This document shows positions 23,261 to 35,546 of a stretch of DNA of 64,000 nt, piece by piece. Every line of letters begins with the position of its first letter. The first letter of the stretch is position 1. The stretch comes from Mucor racemosus (Eukaryota; Mucoromycota; Mucoromycetes; Mucorales; Mucoraceae): contig JAPEHQ010000010.1 in the NCBI GenBank assembly GCA_027405735.1, forward strand, positions 310,001-374,000, given 5' to 3'. A model generated the notes under the pieces. That model was not told the origin of the DNA, searched no databases, and saw only the letters and a list, made by a program, of their open reading frames with translations. The translations under genes were made by a program, and so were the position numbers.

Positions 23261-25153
23261 ATGATGAAATTAGCATTGTTTTTCTATGGTATTTTAATTT
23301 GCATTACAATGTTTGTTTGGCATTGGTTGATGAAACCTACAAGAGATTTCTTTTTGCTTGGAGATTGGACAAACAGCCATTTAGCATTTTCCCAAGTCTC
23401 TTCAACCTCATGGTCTGTCTGGACAGGAAAATACCCCGAGATTTATAAAGAAGCACCAATTTACAAGAGAAAACAACATGGTTATTTCCTTCATATCACA
23501 GATATGCATGTAAGTATCATCAAAAATTCAGGGGGTTTCATAAGGAATTGTGATATAAAAAAAGGAGAAGAGGGGCTTCAATTGTTTATGTAAATACTAA
23601 CCAAATTGTAGGTTGATCCGGATTATATTGAAGGAGCAACAGTGAAATCAGCTTGCCACGATTTACCTGATCTATTTGCTGAGAAAAAAAAGAAACAACA
23701 ACCACCCGCTATTTTATCAGGAAAATATGGCTCGCCTGGACAAAGATGTGATGCTCCTATTTTATTAGCACAAGAAACATTGGATTGGATTTCAAAAGAA
23801 TGGAAAGACAAACTTGATTTTGTTGTATGGACAGGAGATAATGCCAAGTAAGTTGTTGTATATATTCCTCAAATATGAATAAACATGAAACAAACGTTTC
23901 TTATATATAATAGACATAACTGGGATAAAAAGCGTCGTAGAAAGAGAAGAGATGTGTATGGACTTAACCAACGTGTCACAGACATGATGATTGATACATT
24001 TTGGGTCAATGATAAAATACCAATAATACCAAGTTTTGGCAATAATGATGTATTCCCTCATAACCAAATTGGAGGTCCTGAAGTCGACGGTGATTTGCTC
24101 ATGTTTTATGAACGCATGTGGAGACCTTGGATGCCTATGCAACAAAGATCAATGTTTCGTCAAGGGGGCTATTATGTAGTACAAGTTGCTCCACGTTTGA
24201 ACGTTTTAACATTAAATTCAATGTACTTTTATAGTAGAAATAGTGCTGTCCATAATTGCTTGCATCCGGATAGTCCAGCAGCAATTCAACTTGTGTGGTT
24301 TGAAGACCAATTACAAAAAGCGCGCAGAGAGAATGAAAGAATCTATGTGATCGGTCATGTCCCACCTTCTCCTCGTGATTATAAAGGCACCTGCCTGACA
24401 GCATATATGCATATTGCCACCAGTTATACTGATGTGATTATGGGTCATTTCTTTGCTCATCTTAATATGGATCATTTCCTTATGTTCGATGGTAGAGAAG
24501 ATGCAAAATCAGCTCCAATTGTACCTGCTTTAAATCACCATTTACAACAAGAATCGTTCAAAAGTAATGTAGATCAACATGATGAAGAAGAAGATGACCA
24601 TGCTGTTTTTCATACAGCAAGAAATATTGAAGCTTATATGGGCTGGCTAAAGAATATGTATCAAGATATCGAACCATTAGATGGCGATAAAAATAGAGAT
24701 CCATCAAATAGTCATCCACCATTAGTTGTAATACAAGTATCACCATCAATTTTACCTGTCTATCATCCATCATTTAGAATTTATCAGTACGAAGTAAACC
24801 CTGATGAAGACAACGATGATGATGATGATGATGAAGACGATGATGATGAAGACGATGATGATGACGATGGTGAAGATGAACTTTTGCCTCATGGTACCTT
24901 GTTGGGCTATTCTCAATATTTTGCCAATCTTACAAAATGGAATAATTTGAATACAAATAGACCTTTAGAATATGAATTGGAATATTCAACTAGAGAAGCT
25001 TATGGATTGGAAGATTTAACTGTAGAATCATACTTTGAATTTGCTAAATTGATGGTGGAAAATAGTGCGGAAGGAAATAAGCTTTGGGAAACATTCCAAA
25101 ATCATATGTTGGTCAAAAGCCAAAATTTTACATCTTTTGAAGACGATGAATAA
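23261..25153 (+). CDS. PPN1: Endopolyphosphatase Ppn1 (vacuolar)
   Basis: Three exons (23261-23509, 23612-23847, 23914-25153) give 574 residues. An N-terminal signal anchor (LALFFYGILICITMFVW) leads into a calcineurin-type metallophosphatase domain with every metal box: ITDMHVDPDY, WTGDNAKHNWD, SFGNNDVFPHN, IYVIGHVPPS and GHFFAHLNMDHF. The C-terminal half carries a very acidic tract of nearly pure D/E (about 24806-24880). Ppn1 cuts long inorganic polyphosphate chains in the vacuole lumen after delivery by the multivesicular-body route. In this window the MVB protein CHMP1/Did2 and a VTC-like protein are neighbours. It is somewhat shorter than yeast Ppn1 (674 residues), mainly in the linker. 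Confidence 0.93.
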
Positions 25154-25744
25154 TAAAGATTTTTTTTTTTTACATGAAACACAAATATTTTACCGAACAT
25201 TAAACCAAGAAGCAATAGCTAGATGTTTCTGTTTGTTTTCGTAACTTTTGTTTATGGTTTTATTATATCAATTTGAACTTTTGTTATAAACCATCTCAAA
25301 CATTGTTTTTCAAGAAAATTGTGCCGCAATACCATCTCCGGCGGACTAATTTTAAAGGGAGTTTACCTGCCTTAAAATGCAGAATTTATATGACATGTTA
25401 TAATATTAAATGATCACTGGATGTTACTCTTTCTCACAGTAGTTTTTTTAAAAGGTATTATTAAATGAGATTTTGATCTTTTGAATGATTTGGGATTTTT
25501 TCAGCATTAGTAGATATTATAAAATCATACGATTTCTCACTACAAATTATATTATATTGCTTACAAAAGATACAAAAGATAATTTATTACATATAAAATG
25601 GTTTCATTATGCGTAGAGTATCACTCTTTCATAGAATATTTTTTTTAATGGCAAGGGGAGTAAAGGAGAGGAATATATAAGTGCGTTTTATTGTATTGTA
25701 TAATGTTGTATGTGTTTGTGTAAAGTTCGTTATGTGTATATAAT
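25154..25744. other. 3' intergenic region between convergent PPN1 and RanGAP
   Basis: 591 bp of A+T-rich DNA, no gene. Possible poly(A) signals (aataaa-like, taataaag 25151-25158 for PPN1) are present. Confidence 0.5.
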
Positions 25745-27050
25745 TTAGATATGAGTCTCGGCCAATTTCTCGACTAAATCGTCTTCTACCTTTGTATCTA
25801 ACTTGGAATCAGCTGTAGGTTCTTTAGCTTCAGCTTCCTCAGCCTCCTTGACGAGTTCAGGTTCAGAGTCTTCATCTTCATCCTCTTCAGATTCCTCATC
25901 ACTATCAATATCTTCCATTTCGTCTAATTCATCTAAAGCGTCTTCATGATCCCAAGTAGCAAGTGCATCTCTTAAAATCTCAACAACTTGATGATCCTCT
26001 TCAAACATATTACCATTTAATTCAATTTTTTCAAGTAAATTCAAATGTAATTTGATGGCAGTAGCCAAAATCTCAATAGCATCAGCACGAATTTCGTTAT
26101 ATTGAGCCAATAATTCCTTCAATTGCTTATTTTCACCACGCTCAAGAGCAGAAAATACACAAACACCACCTTTCTTGCTCAATAAACAATCAGAAACATT
26201 TAAAATTTCGAGATTGGGCCAACTAGGCAAAGCAGCAGCTAAAGCTTTAGAACCTTTAACGGTGAATGTATTATCTTGAAGATCAAGATGGCGTAAATTC
26301 TTACAATCACGAAGACCTTCAACAATGGTACGAATACCATCAGGGCGAATACCATTTTGAGGCATACGAACAACTTCTAAAGTTCCGTGAGAAGAAAATG
26401 CACGGGCCAAGGCCTTGGAAGAACCATCTTCAAGACGATTACGGCCACAAATAATGGTACGAAGAGAGCTGGAGCGGTTTTCTGCCTTTGCGTTATCGGC
26501 AGAAGCTTGAAGAGCTTGAGCAATCATGGCACCACCACCGAGACCTAAACCATTGTTGTTGAGACGCAATGTTTGAAGGGTTTTTGTGTTGGATAAGAAA
26601 TCGATTAAAGGTTGAGCGCCTGCAGGACCAAAAGCATTATCGGATAAATCTAATTCTAACAAATCTACTTGTTCAAATGCATCACATAAAGCCTTGAGAG
26701 CAAGAGGAATTTCAGATAATAAACGACCGGTGAAAATATCAGATAAAAGAGCTTGCTACAAAGGTTGGAGGAGGGGGGGGGGGATTAATCGAATAATCTT
26801 TTTGAAGTCTTATATGTATAGGTCAACATACCTTTAAATGAGTTTTTGTCTTTAATGCCTCACCTAAAGCTTGACCAGCTTCAACGCCAATGGTATTACC
26901 ACTCAACTTAATAACTTGAAGGTCATCCATTTGATTGATAGTTTCAACGAATTCTTGGACATCTGCAGCAGTGTTTAATTTGAGACCTTTACCAACAATA
27001 GAAAAAACCGTATTATTCTCAAGTGTATATTCGTTGATAGGAGCAACCAT
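25745..27050 (-). CDS. rna1: Ran GTPase-activating protein (RanGAP, rna1)
   Basis: Two exons; the intron near 26757-26831 contains a C-run. The protein of about 410 residues consists of leucine-rich repeats of RanGAP type, e.g. VIKLSGNTIGVEAGQALGEA, LLELDLSDNAFGPAGAQPL and LRLNNNGLGLGGGAMIAQAL, followed by a long acidic tail (DEMEDIDSDEESEEDEDEDS). The spliced segment SDIFTGRLLSEIPLALK aligns with the block of fission-yeast rna1p that holds the key Arg (Arg74), which is kept here. RanGAP switches cytoplasmic Ran-GTP to Ran-GDP, setting the direction of nuclear transport. No SUMO-target C-terminal domain is present, as usual in fungi. Confidence 0.95.
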
Positions 27051-27162
27051 TGCTTATTTTTTATTATAATGAAAAAGAAAAAAAGAAGAAAAGAAGCAAA
27101 AATTTATTTTGACTGTATAAAAATTGACTTCGCGTTCTCCTTTTGCTTCGAGGATCAACTGC

Positions 27163-27986
27163 TCAATTGCAAGCATCACGTGTAAAGTAGTTGTTGAGAC
27201 GGCGCCACCATCCTCCTGTTGTTGATTTGACATTTTCTGATTGTTGATTCAAAGGTGGTTTTATAGTAATTCCAGGGCTTGATCTTCTTTTTTGGCCTAG
27301 ATTATGTTTTAATTTATCATGATCAATTAATTGTGTTGTTGTTGCTGCTGATGTTGTTGTTGTTGTTGCTGTTGGCGGTGGTTTTGTAAACATGGCCGAT
27401 TTCTTTTTCATAATCTTTTCGGAAAAGTACAATGAAGATTTCTTTAGTATATTCTTCTTTTTTTGCTGTAATTGTGGTTGTTGATGCAGGAGAATTGAGC
27501 TAGAAGAATAGCACGAATCATTGTCTAATGATGACTTTTTACTTGCAGCTTTAGCAGCAGCGACGACAGCAGCCGCAGATGTGCTAGGGTTTTCATGTTC
27601 CCTGATCTTGATACTACTGCTGGTAGTAATGCTAATACTACTTTTACTTGTACTTGATTTATTTTTATCATTTAAATTTTGACTTGATGCTATAGAAGAA
27701 AAGATTTGTTCATCGTCCTCTTCTTCTTCTTCTTCTTCAAAAGTCGTTTCTGACTCATTGATATCAGATTGATCCATAACATGATTTGACTAATATAAAT
27801 CAACAAAATAAAAATTTAGTCAATTACAAAAGAGCCTAATATACTACTTACATGTAAACTTTGATTCATTTTTCGATCGAATTGTTCTAATAAATTCATT
27901 GAAAATGAGTCTTCAATATGGTCGGGCGTCCATGGCTGAAAATTGAGCGAGATAAAAGACGTTTGATGATTTAGATTATTGTTCAT
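27163..27986 (-). CDS. Low-complexity Ser/Thr/Gln-rich protein of unknown function
   Basis: Two exons: 27986 to about 27853 and 27802 to 27163. The join ...QSLH|SNHVMDQSD keeps frame with GTAAGT and TTAG. The N-terminal exon has a less biased sequence (LNFQPWTPDHIEDSFSMNLL, then EQFDRKMNQ) that may be a short binding motif. The rest is an EEEEEEEDDE run, Ser-rich stretches, an alanine run (AAAVVAAAKAA), poly-Thr, KKK clusters, and a C-terminal GGWWRRLNNYFTRDACN. Such composition suggests a disordered regulatory protein. Start at 27986 is chosen as the first ATG of the open frame; a 27-bp homopolymer T/A region lies just upstream. No family recognised. Confidence 0.6.
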
Positions 27987-28006
27987 TTGTAAAATAAAGG
28001 TTTTTA

Positions 28007-28037
<31 letters not shown>

Positions 28038-28254
28038 AAGAGAAATAGATAGTTTACATGTATTTATATATATTTTTATCAATGACGATGTTGATGATAT
28101 GTATTTATACATATTATACACATTTCATATGCAAGGAGATTCTCGTTGATAGCCATCTTTAAATCTCCTGGTTCTCATCAAACGATATTTATATAAATTT
28201 ATAAAACTAACGAATTATGTAATGTATCATGTATAATTTATGCGTTCATTTTAT

Positions 28255-29121
28255 TTATTGTCTCAAGGCTTTTAATCTCTCAGTTAATAGTCTATCTTCA
28301 TCCTTCTCTTTCTCTTTTTGTTTGGGTTCGTTCAAAACCTTGCTTGGCTCCAATTCATTCAAAGCATCATTTAATTCTAACCCGTGTTCATCTGCAACTT
28401 GGTGCATAAGCGAATCAACCTCATCTTGAGGTGTATTCATTGTAGTAGTACCAGCCATAGCTCCTTCCATGTAGCCTGTTTGAACATCAAGATCTTCAAA
28501 CTGTGTTTCAAATTTATCCATCACCATGGATATCTAATAAAAAATGTTTGTTGCTTAGCAACCTAAAATCAAATAAATCAAGATACATGTATTTACCTGT
28601 TCTAAATTCATAGTTTCCATAGCTCTTCCCATACCTCTAACAACTTGGGCCATTGAATTAGATACCTAGTAAATAATCTTTAATATCTATACATTCCATG
28701 ACATCATACAGCATTATATACTTTACCTTTCTCATAGTGATAGCAGTTTGGACACGACTTGCTACTGCATCGATACGAGAAGATAATTTAAGCAAATTTA
28801 AAGATTCATTCTTCTTTCGGATAGCATTAGAAGCGTATATACGAGCGCCTTCCATATTACCATCTTGAATAGCTTTTTTCAACTTGTTTTTCTCGATTGT
28901 TTCATCTTTTTGGCAACGTTTAGATTGTTTGTTTAATTGTTTAGCTGTAAACTACATATTAGATTTATTATTAAACGCAACACGTATATAAAGGAGTCGT
29001 ATTTTCTTTATACCTTTAACTGAAAAAGTTGATCTAAACAGAAACAAGTAAAGAAATATAAACGTTACTATTTTATATGCTTTTTTATATACATTATATT
29101 CATACTTTCTAATCCATTCAT
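28255..29121 (-). CDS. DID2: ESCRT-III protein CHMP1 / Did2
   Basis: Five exons, including a 20-nt microexon (about 29039-29020). The spliced N-terminus reads [20 protein letters not shown], the normal CHMP1 start (family: M-x-x-LE-x-x-LFQLKF). Further motifs are [38 protein letters not shown] and [14 protein letters not shown]; the C-terminus has the MIT-interacting motif [18 protein letters not shown]1/Did2 is a regulatory ESCRT-III subunit that recruits and controls Vps4 at endosomes during multivesicular body formation. Length about 200 residues is typical. The basic N-terminal and acidic C-terminal halves are both intact. Confidence 0.93.
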
Positions 29122-29490
29122 TTTAAATAATAAATATACAAATAGATAAAGAGAAAAAAAAAAGAGTGGAAAAGAAAAATGCTTGGTATTCTCGTATTCT
29201 ATTTTAAATAGCAGCAGGACACACAAATAATGTTGGTTGTAGTGTCGTTTCAATCAAACAGGAATTGTTTGAAGCCAGATCATGCAAACCTTTGTATTGA
29301 TTTTCATGTGTATTCAAGATATCCTAAGAAAAAAGGGCGGTTTTTTGTTCGGTTATATCACATATGAAACACCAATGTGTAAAAGTCTATTTCTTGATTA
29401 AACCATGATATGGCTGTCCCGAAAAAGCCTTATTTACTAGTAAATAATGTAACAAAAAAAAAAAAAAAGTTATATATATTTATATACTAG
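29122..29490. promoter_or_regulatory. Divergent intergenic region DID2 / VTC-like gene
   Basis: 370 bp without supported coding sequence. A TATA-like run (gttatatatatttatatac) lies at 29469-29487, only a few bases before the assigned VTC-like ATG. This hints that the true start of that gene may be the later ATG at 29545. Confidence 0.4.
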
Positions 29491-32219
29491 ATGAAACTTG
29501 TAAGATTTCATTTTTACCCTTTTATTTCTCTTATTATCGTTATTATGTCTACTAGATCAATAGATAAAATCCTCGATACTAAGCAATTGCCTTGCTGGTT
29601 ACCTATACCTACATGTATTGATACACTATCTGACATTGTTTCATCAAGTCAATTTGATCAAAATTGGAAAAATGCTAGATTTTTGCCTTGGAGGTTCTTT
29701 TATGTTGACTATCAAGTACTTCGACAAGAGATATTAAATAGAAATGATACCAATATTATTGATGAAAAGTTGCAAGATGAGTGGACTAAAGCAAGTATAT
29801 ATTATCAACAAGAATGTGCATTACATTTTCGCCAGTGTACTAACATTTATACTTAGGTACATGACTTTTACATGCTAAAAAGAGGAGAAATTGACAGACG
29901 TATCATGTCATTTCAAGACCAAAAAAGATCCACAACGCTTTCATCTACAATCAAATCACTCATACTAGAAATCCTTCATTTATATCAATTTGCCAAGCTA
30001 AACTATTGCGGGTTTTTACAGCTATTCATGCAGTTTGATCGGCATCTCGGATCATCAGTTCATACAAATGATGAGTTACGCAGATTGGTTATCAACAAAC
30101 CTTTTTGGAACCATTCAGTAGAGTACTATAGGCTAGCAATAGAAGTAAATTACTTGTACATAGCAAGCTCATTCGCTGCTACAAATCCTCTTTTGCTACA
30201 ACAATATAAAATATCTACATATTTGAATACATTGCAACAAGATTGTGCCAAGGCCGAGACTGGACAGGATGATTTTTATTCCCACGTGGCACTTCCACAG
30301 CAAGAATCCAACGTAAATAATAATGCATTCAAGGATAACAATATTAACCCGTTATCATCATCGCCTTCATCCTGTTCTATTCATTCTTGTGAAACAACTC
30401 TATCATCAGAAATTAGTCTACAATCACCGCAACATCAAACATACTGGATTCATCCTAATAATGTGCTTGAGATCATGCTATATTTGTCCAACAAAATGAT
30501 GGTAGTGCAAGATAACACATCTACTACTGCAGCATATAATGATATTGGATATCCAAATAAGAACAATAATACAGAAGATCAGTATAAAATGACAACTCTG
30601 TATATGGATACGCCTCAATTATCAGGTTATGCACAAAGATTAAACATGCAAGATACTTTAATGACTCGTGTTCGATGGTATGATTGTATCACCAGCGCAG
30701 GCACTAATAATCCAGCGTCGCATGTTATGATAGAACAAAAAGTATATGATACGGAGCAATTCTGGGTTCAACAAAGAGTTTGGCTCAAATCAAAACATTT
30801 ACAACCGTGGCTTCATGGTACATTCTCTCTTGGTAACATATTGTCTAAAAATTCATGCCAGTATCATAAGAACGGATATAGTGCAGATTCAGATGATATA
30901 CATAATATGAAGAAATCATGTCTTTTTACCGAAAAACAGATACATACAAAGCAGATACAGCCAGGTATTTATCTTTAAGTTGTATGCATTATTATTATAC
31001 TAATATCATATACCTAGTACTCAAAGTAACGCAAAATTGTACCGTTTATACTTCCATAGATAATTCAATTACAATCTCGATCGATTCAGATATTGCCATG
31101 ATGCGTGCATTTCCAACAGAAAAAACGGGAAATACAATGGCAAATTCTATGCATCAACAACAGCAATTATTGTCATTAGAAGCAGTAGATCAATATCCAT
31201 ATACTGACATGCGTTCAGATGATATTGTGCGTTTTCCATACTGCGTTATCCAAATTGGTACAAGCACAGATAATGCAGAAGACAATAATAAATGGTTACT
31301 AGATCTAATGAAATGCGGTATGCTCACACCTGTAGATAAATTCTCTACATACTTGCATGGTGTGGGAACACTGTTTAAAGACATGCCACTTCCAAATTGG
31401 GCTTCTACTAGTATTGATGACACTCGGCATGAAAGTTTGATTCAAGGGCAAACGCCACAACAGCAACAACAACAGCAACAACAACAACAACATGGAGTTA
31501 CTACCAAAAATAGTCTCAATAGTATGCAAACTACCACGAGTGGTGAAAGTAGCAACTGCAGCAGTACAGATACACATTATTGTAGTACAGATACAATTGC
31601 TACTATTATAACATGTTATGACGAGGAACTTGATGAGAAACAACAGATACAACAAAATCAAGTAGAATCTCCTACTTGTGTATCGCCTTTATTACATCCT
31701 CAAGATGGTTATAGACAACAACGTAATGGAATTAGACGATCATTTGATTCTTATTGCAGCTTTGATCACCCAACATCTTCTCGATCTGATCCTACTAATT
31801 GTAAAAGTTGTATGGGAAGAACGTTGTTTGTTGAACATCAAAGTATTGATATGATGAATGGCAACAATTTGCCTATATCAGTTTGTGAAAAAGAAACAGT
31901 TACTTTTGGTTCGTTTTTATTGCAGACATTTTGGCCTAGAAAGTTTAGAAGTTTTGAAAAAGAGCCTTTGTTAGCTCATCATCAACACAAAAAGTACCGA
32001 TCAATAAGCAGCAGCAATAGTAGTTTTTGCAGTAGCTTTTGCAGCGGTAGAGGTGGAGATAAAAGCAAAAGCAACAACATTGCATTGGTGTCTCAAAACC
32101 AATTGCCACAAACGCTAGGCGAAAGATTCTCTCGTGCTTCTATTTTAACAATGACATGTGTTGTCGTATCATTTAGCATGTCATGTATTCTGTATATAAC
32201 CGTTCTTGCGAAACTATAA
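29491..32219 (+). CDS. SPX-VTC domain protein, divergent, probably non-catalytic VTC subunit
   Basis: Three exons. Intron 1 (29791-29856) is a GC-AG intron (AAA|GCAAGT...TACTAAC...TTAG); intron 2 is about 30965-31016. Order: an SPX-like domain (LPWRFFYVDYQVLRQEI, DEWTK|VHDFYMLKRGEIDRR, FAKLNYCGFLQLFMQFDR), a VTC tunnel domain (YWIHPNNVLEIMLYL, TLYMDTPQLSGYAQRL, TRVRWYD, IEQKVYD, ITISIDSDIAMMRAF, FPYCVIQIG, MLTPVDKFSTYLHG), a long Gln/Ser-rich linker with poly-Q, and one C-terminal TM (ASILTMTCVVVSFSMSCILYIT). Vtc4 makes polyphosphate at the vacuole membrane. Here the two Arg of the LRxRW-like box are kept, but the family FPYxVLEVK block reads FPYCVIQIG, so the metal-binding Glu and a Lys seem lost. 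I infer an accessory role. The first 50 residues are unusual; M at 29545 is an alternative start. Confidence 0.78.
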
Positions 32220-32480
32220 AAATAAAATCTCGGGCGATGTCTTATTCCGACATTTTTGAAAATGCACAAAACAGACTTTACAGTGATCAAAATGATTGAA
32301 TTTTCAAGTAGAAATTAAAAGCAAAAATATAAAAATAAAGTGCAACATCTATTGGTTATCTTCAATTATAATATATTGTATAAGATTATGCGTTCAAAAG
32401 CTTCAATTAATTCTTTGAAAACTAGCACTACAAACGGCGCTGTTATTTCGCGAGTGGGCAGAACACATCTTTCTAATTAT

Positions 32481-33480
32481 TTATTGCTTTTTATCATCTA
32501 TAATTTTTTTTACTAGTCCTTCTAATTCAAATAAATGATCATCTTTTGCACCAGGACTAATTTCACGAAGTGCCTCGGCTAAATTCAATAGATATTCAGC
32601 GTTCCAGCCTGAAGGACCATAGGAATCATGAATTTGTTGAGCAATTTCACCAGCAGGTGCAGGACCAACATAGGCTTCATTATCAGTAGTTCCAATGTAT
32701 ACTAAAGCCTATTGATTCAAACAAGAATTAGATGCTTTTTTTCATATTATATTTATGCACATTACATTTTTAACAGCTGGTGTTTCATCATCTTCTAAAC
32801 TGAATACATCTACAGTATGTACGGTATAACCATTCTTTTTTTTTTTTTTTTTTTTACGTTTATGAGTAATTAATATTGACAGTATATGCGATACTATCAT
32901 GCATACCTTTTCTCTATGATCCAAATAAGCTCTTGTAGCTTCTACATCGTCAGAAGGAATTTTGAATGCAACACCCCAAGTTACTTTATCATGTCCCTCC
33001 TTTTTTTTTCAACCGTTTTTTAATATTAAATTATCCTATTAAATACTTTTATACTTACCACACTTTCAATTGTTTTCCATTCATCGTATGGAATTAATGT
33101 CACAACACGGCCTGGTTTTTCAGGAGTTCCTCTGTGGTCTTCACTATGCTTTTTGTTATGCAAAATCCAAGTCAGATGTCTTTTTTAAAAACTGCATTAA
33201 ATGTTATTTTACCTGCCAAAACCGTCTCACATAATCTTTGATATAGCCAATCTGTCTATTTAGAAAAAATAAGTCAATATTAATGGAATATGTATGTTGT
33301 GCCAAAAATTAGTTACTTTTGCTCATAATGAATAGGTGGTTTCCATATTAATGAGCCATAACCAAATACCCAAATGCCATCTGAATGAGAAGCATTTGTG
33401 TTGCTATCTTTGGTGCTTGATTGAATATCTTGAATAGTTTCAACAATATCTTCTTGAGGAGTGGTAGTAGTAATAGACAT
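32481..33480 (-). CDS. ChaC-type glutathione-specific gamma-glutamylcyclotransferase
   Basis: Spliced from about five exons. The start is MSITTTTPQED, then IWVFGYGSLIWKPP (the substrate-loop YGSL motif), GYIKDYVRRFWQ, HSEDHRGTPEKPGRVVTL and WGVAFKIPSD. AYLDHREK carries the catalytic Glu of the ChaC family. Near the end is VYIGTTDNEAYVGPAPAGEI, then IHDSYGPSGWNAEYLLNLAEALR. ChaC enzymes split cytosolic glutathione into 5-oxoproline and Cys-Gly. Intron 2 of the 3' part contains a T/A homopolymer run. All active-site blocks are intact; length about 240 residues is typical of the eukaryotic family. Confidence 0.92.
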
Positions 33481-34141
33481 TTGTAATTTGAAAAAAAAAA
33501 AAAAGAATGCAAGGCAAGAAAAGCTAAAATATCATATTTGAAAAAGAAGCCAATAAGAAATGAAATGATGACAGTTAGCGAGATGTTAGCGTGACCGAAA
33601 AAGGAGGCAATTGCATTGGGTCATTCAACAAGAAATCTGTAACAATAAACATGCACATTGTCACTACAGTATATGAAAGAAAAAAAAAAAAAAAAAAAAA
33701 AAAAAACAAGAGTCTTATGATTGAAAATTGAAAATGAAACGCTCAAATATTTCAGGATATTTCTCAGCACAAAACAATCTGTAGACAAAATCCACCGAGC
33801 AAATAATAGATAAACTTGAAAGGAAAAAGTGTACCTGAAACCTCAAACCCAGGTAAAACGATGAACCCGATCAAGCGAAAGAGAAAGAGTACCTTGTCGG
33901 TCATCGATGCTAAAAGATGATAGTGACTAGATTGACAAAAATTTTACTGATTTGAAGCAGAAATTTTTGAGTTTTATTGGCTTATTTGTACATCCGATAC
34001 GAAACACCATCACTTTGAAGGTACTCATTTTGAACACCTTAATGGTCAAATTCAAACTTTTTTTTTGTACATTTCAAATTACTGTTCTTCTTTCGTATAT
34101 TACTATATCGCAATTTTGCAGTACAAGATCTCTTTTATATC
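33481..34141. promoter_or_regulatory. Divergent intergenic region ChaC / ZIP
   Basis: 661 bp with a run of about 27 A residues near 33680-33706 and no gene. A strong TATA box is not evident. Confidence 0.4.
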
Positions 34142-35546
34142 ATGTCTTCCTGTATTACAAATTGGAAATTTTATTTAACATTTACAATCTTTTTATCAAG
34201 TGTTTTTGCTCAAGAAGGTAAAAAAAAAAAAAAAAGATTTATATTTTCGATTCAAATTTCAAGGCATCTGACAGCTTTGATTTTTTTTTTATTTTTATTT
34301 TTTTTATAGCTACTACTGTTGAAGAAGACGAATGTGCATCAGAAATAAATCATGAATATAATATGCCAATGCGAGTTGGTGCTTTATTCATCATCCTTGG
34401 TACCAGTGCTTTAGGTATATATATAAGTATGTAATGAATTTAATCAATGTTTATTAAACATTCCAAACAATCAATTATAGGTGTCTTCACTCCTATTATA
34501 ATGCATAGAATTTCTCCTTATGATAAAGGTAGCTCAAGAGATTGGATGCTTACGATGGGAAAATTTTGTAAGTTTCATACTGAAAAATTAAAGCATCAAT
34601 CAAGTAATTAACAACTTTTATCATCATTTAGTCGGTACTGGTGTCATTTTGGCAACTGCATTTGTTCACATGTTACCAGAAGCATTAGAAAATTTCGATA
34701 GTCCATGTCTTGATGCCGGGTGGCAAAGTTATGGTGCATTTGCGGGCGTTTTTTGTATGCTTTCATCATTTGCTCTTCAATTGTTGGAATTAGCTGCAGT
34801 ATCTAATATTGAAAGAATTCGTGCTAAAAAAGCAGCTGAAAATATGTCCATGGATCTCGAAAAAACTCAACAACGTAGTGCATCATTAGAAACTAAATCT
34901 ACAGATACAACAGCTGGAAATTCACCTATTGAACCAGCAGCAGTATGCGTTGATCATGGGCATGATCATGTTCACAGTGCTGGTTTATTTGAGGAAGGCG
35001 ATGCCTTCAAACATATCGGTACACTCATTTTGGAACTTGGAATTGTTATGCACTCGATTATTATTGGTATCACGTTGGCAAATACAGGAAATGACGAATT
35101 TATTACACTTTTGATTGCCCTTGTTTTCCATCAGGTAAGTTTTTTTTTTCTTAAGAGGTTAATAAGATTATTAATGGCATGTTCTATTCAAGTTTTTTGA
35201 AGGTGTTGCTTTAGGTACTCGTATTAATGATATGAATATTCAAGGCTGGAAACGTCCTGCTTTGATGGGCAGTTTGTTCGTGATCATGACACCTATTGGA
35301 TGTGCCATTGGTATTGGTATCCATTCTTCATTCAATCCTAATTCATCTGCTTCAATTCTTGCAAGTGCAATCCTTGACTCCCTTTCTGCTGGTATTTTGC
35401 TTTATAATGCCTACATTTCTTTGATGAGTCAAGAAATCAATCAAAACCCTGAATTCCGTCAAGCTCCTTTCCTTCGTAAATTCATCTGTTTCGTCTCAAT
35501 GTATTGTGGTGCTGGTTTAATGGCTTTACTTGGAAAATGGGCATAA
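34142..35546 (+). CDS. ZIP family zinc/iron transporter (Zrt1/Zrt2-like)
   Basis: Five exons. Residues 1-24 (MSSCITNWKF...SSVFAQ) form a signal peptide. TM1 is VGALFIILGTSALGVFTPII; TM2 begins GTGVILATAFVHMLPEAL; TM3 is FAGVFCMLSSFALQLLEL. A cytosolic loop carries the metal-binding HGHDHVH cluster. TM4 has the signature HSIIIGITLA, TM5 HQFFEGVALG (split by an intron between HQ and FF), then three more TMs ending GLMALLGKWA. The H, E residues of TM4 and TM5 form the transport metal site. This is the fungal plasma-membrane Zn(II) uptake type. Total length about 350 residues. Confidence 0.94.

Noticed and set aside
29854..29856. In-frame TAG as evidence of a VTC pseudogene
   Set aside because: A GC-AG intron with consensus donor and branch site removes it and restores a better SPX alignment.
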